A DNA stretch of 64,000 nt. It comes from Amycolatopsis tolypomycina (lineage in GTDB: Bacteria; Actinomycetota; Actinomycetes; Mycobacteriales; Pseudonocardiaceae). The notes below the pieces were generated by a model. It had not been told where the DNA came from, did not search any database, and was given only the letters and a program-made list of their open reading frames with translations. Both the position numbers and the translations under genes were made by a program. Positions 1 through 9,600 of the stretch are shown here, piece after piece (the stretch's first letter is position 1; every line of letters begins with the position of its first letter). The DNA lies in assembly GCF_900105945.1 (NCBI RefSeq), contig NZ_FNSO01000004.1:3596001-3660000 (forward strand), written 5' to 3'.

Positions 1-3000
1 GCACGAGCGCCCAGCCGCCCGGCTGCTCGTAGGATAGCGTCGAGCGCTCGGGCGTGCGGTCGGCCTGGCGGATGTGCGCGGTGCTGTCGAACCGCCGGTC
101 GCGCCAGCCGGTGAACTCGGCCCACACTGCTCCGTCGTGGACGAGCTGCATGTCGGCGTCGAGGAACTCGTCGGTCAGCCCGGTGATCCGGACCAGGCAC
201 TCCAGGCGCTCGCCGGGCGCCGGGTGCGGGCCGTGGAACCGGATTTCGCGCATGGCGACCGGGAAGACGGTGGTCCGCTCGGGCAACCGGGACATGATCC
301 AGTAGCCGAGCACCTGGCCGACGTTGTCGAGCAGTGCGCCGGGCGCGGCCGGTGTGGTCAGCACGGCCCGCACGTGGCGTTCACCGACAGCGGTCAGCTC
401 GGTGACGCCCTGGAACCGCGGGCCGTGGAACATCCAGCGTTCGTCGTACAGCTGCGCCGCCGTGGTCTCGGGCACCTGTTCGGCCGACGCCGGGAACCGC
501 CACGGCGCCGGCGCGGCTGCCGGGTACTGCGGGGCGAGTTCCACGACGGCCTGCGAGTAGCCGGTGATCGCCGCGTGCACCCGGTCGGCCCCCTGTGGCC
601 GGACGCGCACCGGCACGGTGACCGCCGGGACCGCGGTGATCCACTGGCTGAGCCGGACGTCGTGCACGGCGACCGCGTGCCGTCCGGGCGCGGCCTGCTC
701 GGCGAACCGCATGAGGTGGTCGATCACGGTGGTGGCCGGGACGACCGGCCAGCGGTCGCCCGGGTCGGCCTGGGGCGGCTGCTTGAAGAAACAGTGGTCC
801 AGCAGGTACGGCATCGCTTCGAGCGACACCTCCAGCGTGGCCTCCAGCTCCCCCGGCGGGGGCACTTTCACGTGAAAGTGCCCCCTGGGCGGCGGGGCAC
901 TTTCACGTGAAAGTGCCCCGGTGAGGAGGGTGGAAGCCAGGTCTGCTGTGTCGGCCAGCAGGGCGGCGAACTCCGCGGCGAGCGGGCCCTTCGCGGCCAG
1001 GTCGTCCACTGTGGACTTCCGGACGGCGGGCAGCGCGATCCGGGCGCGGACCTGCTCGTCGAGGGAGATCAGCCGGCCGCCGAGGTCGAGCTTGACCGCC
1101 TGGGGCGTCGCCTGCCGTTCGCCGGGCAGCCGCGCGAAGTCGACGTCGAAACCGTCGGCCCACAACGCGGTGGCCACCCGGCGCAGCTGCGCGAGCCCGG
1201 GCCGCTGGGCCGAGTGCGCCGCCACGACGAGGTGCTCTTCGCCGTGCAGGGTGTCGCCGACGAGCGAGCCGAGCTGCCCGGCGCCGACCTGGACGAACGC
1301 GCGGAACCCGGCGTCGTGCAGGGCCCGCACGAGCGGGCGGAACCGGACCGGCTGCAGCAGGTGCCGCACGAACAGGTCGCGGACGGCGGCCTCGTCCGCC
1401 GGGTACTCCGACACCGTGGTCGCCGACCAGAGCGGCAGGGCGGGCGGGTGCAGGGTGAAGCGCTCGGCGGCTTCGCGGATCGGGTCCAGGTACGGCCGCA
1501 GCATCGGGGTGTGGAAGCCGGACCGGAACGGCAGCACTTGCGCCACGATCCCGGCGTCCCGGAACTGCCGCACGAGCGCGCCGACCGCCGGTTCCGGGCC
1601 GCAGATCATGGCCTGGTTCGGCGAGTTGTCGTGGGACAGCACGACGTCCGCCCGCCCGGCCAGCTCGTCGAGCACCCGGGGCGCGGACGCGCCGATCGCG
1701 GCGAAGGCGAGCCCGGGAACGACCAGCGCGTCCGGGTCGAACCCGGCGAGGAAGGCGTCGACCTCGGCTTCGGCGTGCACGCCGGCCACCGCCATCGCCG
1801 TCCATTCGCCCAGGCTGTGCCCGGCGACGGCGTCCGGGGTGACCCCGAGCCGCCCGAGCGCGGCGTGCAGCAGCCTGCCCAGCTCGAACACCGCGGCGCC
1901 CTGCCGCCCGACGTCGCCGACTTCGACGTCCGCGTGCTTCCAGGGCAGGCCGAAGTGCCGGGCGACGTCGCCGCAGTTCAACGTCAGTTCCGACTCCAGG
2001 CCGGGGAAGAGGAAGGCGATCTTGCCGCCACCCGGGCCGAGCAGGGGGCGGTCGGCGAACCAGACGTCGTTGCGGCCGCGCCAGGCCCGGCCCCGCGCGA
2101 GGGCCTTGCGGGCCAGCGCCAGCCGCTTCTCCGTGGGGTCGACGATGCCGAGCCGCACCGGACCGGTGCCGGGGTCGTGGTGGCCGGGCCGGTCGAACGC
2201 CTCGCGCAGCGCGTCGACGGTCGGCGCGGCGAGCCGCAGCACGCGTTCGGGCTCGCGCACCACGACCGGTTTCGCGCGGCCCGGCGCCTGTTCCAGCACG
2301 ACGTGGGCGTTGATGCCGCCGAAGCCGAACGCGTTGACACCGGCGCGGCGCACCGGCGCGTCCCACGGTTCCGCCGTGTCCAAAGTGGAGAACCGGGTGC
2401 CCGCGAGCGCCGGGTGCGGGTCGTCGCAGTGCAGGGTGGGCAGCAGGACGCCGTGGTGGACGGCCAGTGCCGCCTTGACGAGCCCGGCGATCCCGGCGGC
2501 GGGCATCGTGTGGCCGATCATCGACTTGACCGAGCCGAGCACCGCGCTCCCCTGGGCGCCGAAGACCTCTTTCAGCGTGGCGAGCTCCGCCGCGTCGCCG
2601 GCCGGGGTCGCGGTGCCGTGGGCCTCCAGCAGGCCGATCGAGTCCGGTGCCGCCGGGTCGAGGCCCGCCGCGGCCCACGCCTGGCGGACGGCCCGGACCT
2701 GGCCGCCGGAGTCGGGGCTGGCCAGGCTCGCCGTGCGGCCGTCGGAGGCGACGCCGGTGCCCGTGATCACCGCGTAGACGCGGTCGCCGTCGCGCTCGGC
2801 GTCGGCGAGGCGCTTGAGGACGACGATCCCGGTGCCTTCGCCGATCAGGACGCCGTCGGCGTCCCGGTGGAACGGCCGGATCCGCTCGGACGGCGACAGC
2901 GCGCCGAGCTGGGTGAACACGCTCCAGAAGGTGATGTCGTGGCAGTGGTGCACGCCGCCGGCGAGGACGACGTCGCACCGGCCGGTGGCCAGCTCCCGCA

Positions 3001-3658
3001 CGGCGTGGTCGACGGCGATCAGCGAGGACGCGCACGCGGCGTCCACGGTGTAGGCCGGACCGCGCAGGTCGAGCCGGTTGGCCAGCCGCGACGCGGCCAG
3101 GTTGGGCACCAGCCCGATCGCGGACTCGGGTGCCTCGGGGCCGAGCTGGTCGGTGAAGGCCTGGCGGACGGCGTCGAGGCGGTCGGCGTCGAGGTCCGGC
3201 AGCAGCTCGCCGAGGGTGCGGACGAGCTGGCTCGCGGTGCGCACACGCTGGTCGAGCCGGACCAGCCCCGGCGTCAGGTAGCCGCCACGGCCCAGCACGA
3301 CACCGACCTTGGCGCGGTCGGCGGGCAGCCGGTCCGGGCCGCCGGCGTCCGCGACCGCCTGTGCGGCGACGCGCAGCGCGATCAGCTGGTCGGGTTCGGT
3401 GGCGGGCACGGAGTTCGGCATGATCCCGAAGCCGGTGACGTCCACTTCGGCCAGTTCGTCGACGAACCCGCCGCGCCGGCAGTACACCCGGTCGGCGCGG
3501 CCCTGTTCGTCCGGCGCGTAGTGCGCGAGGTCCCACTTCCCGGGCGGCACGTCGGTGATCGCGTCGACGCCGCCGGTGAGGTTGCGCCAGTAGCTCGGCA
3601 GGTCGGGGGCGCCGGGCAGCAGCACCGACATCCCGACGATCGCAACGGCGTCCGGCAT
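1..3658 (-). CDS. PUFA-synthase-like type I PKS subunit, KS-AT-DH (partial at left edge)
   Basis: Reading from ATG at 3658 there is no stop before the window edge, so about 1219 residues are visible and the C-terminus is missing. A ketosynthase comes first (residues 1-455) with the full triad Cys209 (TVDAACASS), His347 (EAHGTA, not the usual HGTGT) and His383 (IGHT). An acyltransferase-like domain follows (about 545-840) with Ser615 in GHSLGE. From about 940 a hot-dog dehydratase-like region starts (LLDHCFF then PVVPATTVIDHL). It lacks the textbook HxxxGxxxxP spacing but resembles DH domains of PUFA and glycolipid synthases. The start lies 5 bases after the stop of the upstream PKS gene, so the two are surely co-translated. 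The linker before the DH carries two palindromic repeats. The product is unknown; a lipid-like polyketide is inferred from the family. Confidence 0.88.
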   Translation of the reverse strand, partial: MPDAVAIVGMSVLLPGAPDLPSYWRNLTGGVDAITDVPPGKWDLAHYAPDEQGRADRVYCRRGGFVDELAEVDVTGFGIMPNSVPATEPDQLIALRVAAQAVADAGGPDRLPADRAKVGVVLGRGGYLTPGLVRLDQRVRTASQLVRTLGELLPDLDADRLDAVRQAFTDQLGPEAPESAIGLVPNLAASRLANRLDLRGPAYTVDAACASSLIAVDHAVRELATGRCDVVLAGGVHHCHDITFWSVFTQLGALSPSERIRPFHRDADGVLIGEGTGIVVLKRLADAERDGDRVYAVITGTGVASDGRTASLASPDSGGQVRAVRQAWAAAGLDPAAPDSIGLLEAHGTATPAGDAAELATLKEVFGAQGSAVLGSVKSMIGHTMPAAGIAGLVKAALAVHHGVLLPTLHCDDPHPALAGTRFSTLDTAEPWDAPVRRAGVNAFGFGGINAHVVLEQAPGRAKPVVVREPERVLRLAAPTVDALREAFDRPGHHDPGTGPVRLGIVDPTEKRLALARKALARGRAWRGRNDVWFADRPLLGPGGGKIAFLFPGLESELTLNCGDVARHFGLPWKHADVEVGDVGRQGAAVFELGRLLHAALGRLGVTPDAVAGHSLGEWTAMAVAGVHAEAEVDAFLAGFDPDALVVPGLAFAAIGASAPRVLDELAGRADVVLSHDNSPNQAMICGPEPAVGALVRQFRDAGIVAQVLPFRSGFHTPMLRPYLDPIREAAERFTLHPPALPLWSATTVSEYPADEAAVRDLFVRHLLQPVRFRPLVRALHDAGFRAFVQVGAGQLGSLVGDTLHGEEHLVVAAHSAQRPGLAQLRRVATALWADGFDVDFARLPGERQATPQAVKLDLGGRLISLDEQVRARIALPAVRKSTVDDLAAKGPLAAEFAALLADTADLASTLLTGALSRESAPPPRGHFHVKVPPPGELEATLEVSLEAMPYLLDHCFFKQPPQADPGDRWPVVPATTVIDHLMRFAEQAAPGRHAVAVHDVRLSQWITAVPAVTVPVRVRPQGADRVHAAITGYSQAVVELAPQYPAAAPAPWRFPASAEQVPETTAAQLYDERWMFHGPRFQGVTELTAVGERHVRAVLTTPAAPGALLDNVGQVLGYWIMSRLPERTTVFPVAMREIRFHGPHPAPGERLECLVRITGLTDEFLDADMQLVHDGAVWAEFTGWRDRRFDSTAHIRQADRTPERSTLSYEQPGGWALV
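858..920. repeat. Two perfect 28-bp palindromes inside the PKS coding sequence
   Basis: Positions 858-885 and 893-920 are each a perfect 28-bp palindrome sharing the core CACTTTCACGTGAAAGTG flanked by G/C runs, 7 bp apart. They fall in the linker between the AT and DH domains and are translated (GHFHVKV in one copy). Repeats of this kind are normally intergenic, so an insertion tolerated by a flexible linker is the likely explanation. Confidence 0.9.
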
Positions 3659-3663
3659 CCGCG

Positions 3664-6600
3664 TCACCAGCCCGACGCGGTGTGGACGACGGCGCCGGTG
3701 TCCGGGCGGCCCCACGCCAGTTCGCGCAGCAGGCCGAGGGTGCCCTCTTCCGGGTCGATCAGCGCGATGCCGCGGCGGGCGTAGTCGCGCATCAGCTCGG
3801 GCGTCACCATGCCGTCGTGGTCGCCGGTCGGGGCCCACGGTCCCCAGTGGACGGTCACCGCGCGCCCCGCGGGCCAGTGCCGGCTCAGCGTTTCGAGGGC
3901 GTCGTTGGCGGCGGCGTAGTCGGACTGCCCGCGGTTGCCGAGGGTCGCGGCGATGCTGCCGAACAGCACGACGAAGGCGGGCTCGTCGGGCAGGTCGGCG
4001 GTCGCGTCGAGGAGGGTGCGGGCGCCGTCGACCTTCGTGGCGTAGACGCGCTCGAACGACTCGGGCGTCTTCTCGGCGACGAGCTTGTCCTCGATGACGC
4101 CGGCCGCGTAGACGATGCCGTCGAGCCGGCCGTGCTCGGCGTGGATCTCCTTGACGGCGCGGTGCACGGCTTCGGCGTCGAGCATGTCGACCGACTGGTA
4201 GCGCACCGGGCTGCCGAGCGCGCCGAGGGTGGCCAGGGTCTGCCGGACCTCGCGTTCGCCCTGGATCCGGCGGACGGTCCGTTCGATCTCCGCGGGACTC
4301 TTCAGCCCGGCTTGGATGAGCGCGGCGCGAAGGTCTTTGGCGGTTCTGGCCTGAGGGTATTCGTCCTCGTCGGCGGGCACCGGCGTCCGGCCGAGGAGTT
4401 CGATCCGGCACCGGGCGGCCGCGGCGAGGGTGGCGGCGAACCGGGCGGTGATGCCCTTGGCGCCCCCGACGAGCAGGACGACCGAGTCGCGGGTCAGGCC
4501 GATCGCGGCGGCCTCGGCGGCACCGTCGCCCGCCGGGCCCGCGCCGCTGCTGCCGAGCGGACCGAGGTCCTGTTCGGTCATCCGGAAGCCGGTGCGGTGC
4601 TCTCCTTCCCGGACGACGACGGGCTCTCTGTCTAGCGTGGACAGCTCGTGGACCAGCGCGGCTGCCTGGTCGTCGGACGTGCCGTCCGGCGCGAGTTCGA
4701 CCACGCGGGTGAGCGTGTCCGGGTATTCGCGGGCGAGGCTGCGGTGGAAGCCGCGCAGGCCTTCGCCGGGACCGGCGGTGAGCAGCCACGCGGGGTTTGT
4801 CGCGAGGGCGGCCTGGTACTGGGGGAAGACGGCGGGCAGGGGCCGGTCGCCGGACAGGAAGAGGACCCCGTCGAACCCGTCCCGGACCTCGTCGGCGACC
4901 TCGGCAACCGCGCCCAGCGCGGCGAGGCGGGTCCGCACGGCCTCGGCCAGCGGACCGCGCCCGAGCAGGAGGAACTTCCGCCCGCCAACGTCGGGAACCT
5001 CGGCGGGCGCCAGCGCGAATCCAGCCATGACCAGGCGTTTCGGCGCAACGACGACGGGCGCGGGTTCGACCGGCTCCAAGCGCCCCAATGTGGCGTTCGG
5101 TGCGCTGAACGCACCCAATGTGGCGTTCGGTGCGCTGAACGCACCCAATGTGGCATTCGGTGCGCTCAACGCACCCAACGCCACATTGGGGCGCTCGCCG
5201 TCGATCAGCTTGGCGATCGCCGCGGCCGTGCGGGCCTTGGCCAGCTCCTCCACGTCGCCGCCCGTGTCGAGTCCCAGGCGGGTCGCCAGCTCACCCGCGA
5301 TCTCCGCCCGCTTGATCGAATCCACACTCAGATCGGCTTCCAGATCGAGATCCGGCTCGATCATCTCCACCGGATAACCCGTCCGCTCCCCGATCACCGC
5401 CACGACGGTCTCCAGCACCGACGCCGGCTCGGGGCGTTCGTCACCGATCAGCTCGGCGATCGCCGCCGCCGTACGGGCCTTGGCGAACTCCTCCACGTCA
5501 CCGCCGGCCAGCCCCAGCCGCGACGCCAGCTCACCCGCGATCTCCGCCCGCTTGATCGAATCCACACTCAGATCGGCTTCCAGATCAAGGTCCGGCTCGA
5601 TCATCTCCACCGGATAACCCGTCCGCTCCCCGATCACCGCCACGACGGTCTCCAGCACCGACGCCGCAGCCACCGTCGCGGGCTCGGCGACCGGCACCAC
5701 CACCGCGGGCGGCTCGATCACCGGCACCGTGATCGGCGCCCGGACCTCCGCCGGTGCCTCGGTGCCGAGGAAGCCGAGCAGCACGTCGCGCTGGGCCGCG
5801 ATCATCTCGCGGCTCGTGCGCAGGAAGTCCGCGACCATCGCCTCCGACGTCGCCGCCGCTGGTGCCGCGACCGCCACGCCCAGCGAGATCCGCTCCGCCG
5901 GGCGGAGGGCGCCCGCCGGGATCGTGCCGTCGGCCGCGCGGATCAGGTGGCCGTCGACCGTCCACCCGGGACGCTTCGGCCGCGGTGCCGTCGACGCGTC
6001 CACCGCGTCCCGGCCGCGGAACAGCCAGCCCGTCTCGACGCCCACCCCGGACACCGCCAGCTGCGCCAGCGCGCCCAGGAACCCCGGCAGGCCACGGCGG
6101 CCCGGCTGCTCGAACCCGACCGTGCGGTGCGGCCGGTCGCCGAGGATGGCGGCGACCTGCTTGGCCAGCACGGCCCCGGGCCCGGCTTCGACGAACACCC
6201 GCGCGCCGGCCGCGTACATCGCCTCGATCTGCTCCACGAACCGGACCGGCGCACCCAGCTGGGCCGCCAGCTCGCCGCGGATCGCGTGCGGCGACTCGGG
6301 GTAGGGCGCGGCCGTCCGGTTGCCGTACACCGGGACCGTCGGCCGCACGACGCCGATCGCGTCCAGGGCCCGGCCGAACGTCTCCCCCGCCGGGGCCACC
6401 AGCGAGCTGTGGAACGCGCACGCGACCTGGATCCGCTTGGCCCCGAGCCCGGCGGCCCGCAGCTGCCCGACGGCGGCCTCGACGTCGGCGGTCGGCCCGG
6501 AGATCACCGTCTGCTTCGGCGAGTTGTGGTTGGCCAGGACGACCGGCGACTCGCCGAGCACCGCCAGCACCTCGGCGGCGGACGCCGACACCGCGGCCAT

Positions 6601-9600
6601 CGCTCCCGGATCGCCGTCGGGGACCGCGTCGAGGATCGCCGCCGCCCGCGTGTGGCTGGCGTGCACCAGCCCTTCCGGCGTGAAGGCGCCTGCCGCGGCC
6701 AGCGCCGTCAGCTCGCCGTAGCTGTGGCCGCCCAGCATCGCGGGCCGCACGCCGGCGCGGGTCAGCAGCCGGAACGCCGCCAGCCCCGCCATCCCGAGCG
6801 CGGGCTGGGCGACGCGCGTGTCGGTGACCCGGTCCACCGACTCCTGCCGCGCCGCCTCCCCGAACACGGCCGGCCCGAAGACGACCTCGGCCGTGACCCG
6901 GTCCAGGCGCAGGTAGCGCTGCAGCTCGGGGAAGGCGACGAACAGCTCGGCGAACATGCCCGGCCGCTGGCTGCCCTGGCCGGGGAACAACACCGCGACC
7001 TCGCCCGGCACCCCGTCGTCCGCGCGGAACACGCCGGGTGCGTCGCGCCCGTCCAGCGCCTGCCGCAGCAGCCCGGTCAGCTCGTCCACAGTGGACGCGA
7101 CGACGGCGAGCCTGGCCGGGCGTCCCGCGGCCCGCTGGGCGGCCGCCAGCGCCAGATCGCGCAGCCGCCACGGGGAAGAGCCTTCCGACGCCGTCGCGAG
7201 CAGCTCCCGCGCTGCGGCCTCCGTCGTGAAGGTGAACAGCTCCGCCGGCCACTCGTCCGCGGCCTGCGCGGGCGGGACGCCGTCGTGCGCGCCGAGCACC
7301 ACGTGGAAGTTGGTGCCGCCGAAGCCGAACGCGCTGACCCCGGCGAGCCGCTCGGCCGGCGGCGCGGTCCACGGCTGCGCGGTGGCCTGGAAGACGAACG
7401 GGCTCGTCGCGGGGTCCCACGCCGGGTTCGGCGCCGAGAGGTGCAGCGTCGGCGGCTTGACGCCGGTGTGCACGGAGAGGGCGGCCTTGATCAGCCCGGC
7501 CAGGCCCGCGGCGCACTTCGTGTGCCCGATCTGCGACTTCACCGACCCGATCGTGCAGCCGCCCGGCTCGGCGCCGGCCTCGGTGAACACCTTCGTCAGC
7601 GTGCCGAGCTCGGTCCGGTCGCCGACGACGGTGCCGGTGCCGTGCGCCTCGACCAGCCCGACGCGCGCGGGCGAGACGCCGGCGTTGCGGTACGCACGGG
7701 TCAGCGCGGTGTGCTGGCCCTCGGGCCGTGGTGCCGTCAACCCGAGGGCGCGGCCGTCCGAAGCCGCGCCAACGCCCTTGATCACGGCGTACACGCGGTC
7801 GCCGTCGCGTTCGGCGTCCGCGAGACGCTTGAGGGCGAGGCAGGCGACGCCTTCGCCGAGCGCGATGCCGTCGGCCGCGCTGTCGAACGTCGCCGAGCGG
7901 CCGGTCGGCGAGAGGGCGTGCGCGGAGGCGAAGAGGAGGTAGTCGTTGATGCCGTTGTGGAGGTCCGCGCCACCGCAGAGGACCAGGTCGCTGGTGCCGG
8001 CGGTCAGCTCCTTGCAGGCGACGTCCACCGCGGTCAGGGACGATGCGCACGCGGCGTCCACGGTGTAGTTGGCCCCGCCGAGGTCGAGCCGGTTGGCGAT
8101 CCGCCCGGCGATGACGTTCGCGAGCACGCCGGGGAAGGAGTCCTCGGTGATCTTCGGCAGCCGTTCGTCCAGTTCGGACGGCAGTTCGCCCACATAGGAC
8201 GGCAGCACGGTCCGCAGCGTCATCGCGTTGGACAGGTCGCTGCCCGCTTCGGCGCCGAACACGACCGAGGTCCGGGCCCGGTCGAACGGGCGGTCGGCGT
8301 AGCCCGCGTCGGCGAGTGCGCGGTGCGCGGCTTCCAGCGCCAGCAGCTGCACCGGCTCGATGCTGGCCAGCGACGACGGCGGGATGCCGTACTTCAGCGG
8401 GTCGAACCCGATCTCGGGCAGGAACCCGCCCCAGCGCGACGGCGTCCGCTCGCCCTGGCCCTCGGGGTCGTAGTACAGGGAGGTGTCCCAGCGCTGCGGG
8501 GGCACCTCGGTGACCGCGTCGGTGCCGGCCAGGACGTTCGCCCAGAACGCGGCCAGGTCGGGGGCCTGCGGGAACATGCAGGCCATGCCGACGATCGCGA
8601 TGTCCAGCGGCGCCGGCGCGGGCGGTTCGGCCTCGGTGACGCCGAACTCCGCGGCCCGGGCGCGCAGGAACGCGTTGGCGCCCGCACCCACCGCGGTGTG
8701 CAGGTCGGCGATCGTGGTGACGGCCGAGCGCAATACGGCGACCTCGCCCGCCATGAACATGCCTTCGGCGAGCTGACGGTCTTCGCCGACGTCCCGCAGT
8801 TCGGCGCCGACGCGCTCGATCCCCTTGCTCGCCAGCCGCAGCCGCCCGACGTTGAGCGTTTCCAGGTGCTCCCAGGCGTCCCGGCTGGGCACGCCGCGCT
8901 CGGCGAGGTCCGCCTTGATCGCCGCGTACTCCTCGGTGAACGGGCTGCGCACGCAGCGGGTGGCGTGGCCGGGCGCGGTTTCGAGGAGGTCGGTCCGCTC
9001 GGCTTCGAGTAGCCGGCGTTGGAACAGCGGCCGGACGGCGCCGGCGTCGACGGCCTCGCGGGTGAAGAGGTACGCGGTGCCCATCAGCACCCCGATCGCC
9101 GCGCCGCGGGCGGCCACCGGGGCGGCGAGGGCGGCCACCATCGCGGCCGAGCGCTCGTCGTGGATGCCGCCGGCGAACAGCAGCTGCAGGTCCGCGGCCG
9201 CGGCCGGGGTGACGGCGAGGAAGTCGGCGAGCACGCCGAGCTGGGCTTCCCACAACGGGAAGCTGGTGCGCGGGCCGACGTGGCCGCCGCATTCGGAGCC
9301 TTCGAAGACGAACTTGCGTGCGCCCGCCTCGAGGAACTGCTTCAGCAGCCCGGGCGATGGCACGTGCAGGAAGGTGGCGATGCCGGCGTCTTCCAGGGCC
9401 ACGGCCTGGGCGGGCCGGCCGCCGGCGATGATCGCGTGCGTCGGCTTCAGTTCGCGGATGACCGACAGCTGCGCGGCTTTGACGTCGTCGGCGGCGAAGC
9501 CGAGGACCCCGACACCCCAGGGTGCGTCCCCGACGGCCGCGCGGGTGCGTTCCAGCACGTCCCGGGTCTGTTCCGGGCCGGAGAGGGCGAGCGCGATGAA

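Noticed and set aside
903..3536. Long minus-strand open frame of 877 codons overlapping the left PKS gene
   Set aside because: It is extremely Arg/Pro/Ala-rich with no domain. It is a frame shadow of the KS-AT coding sequence, whose own frame reads through with intact active-site motifs.
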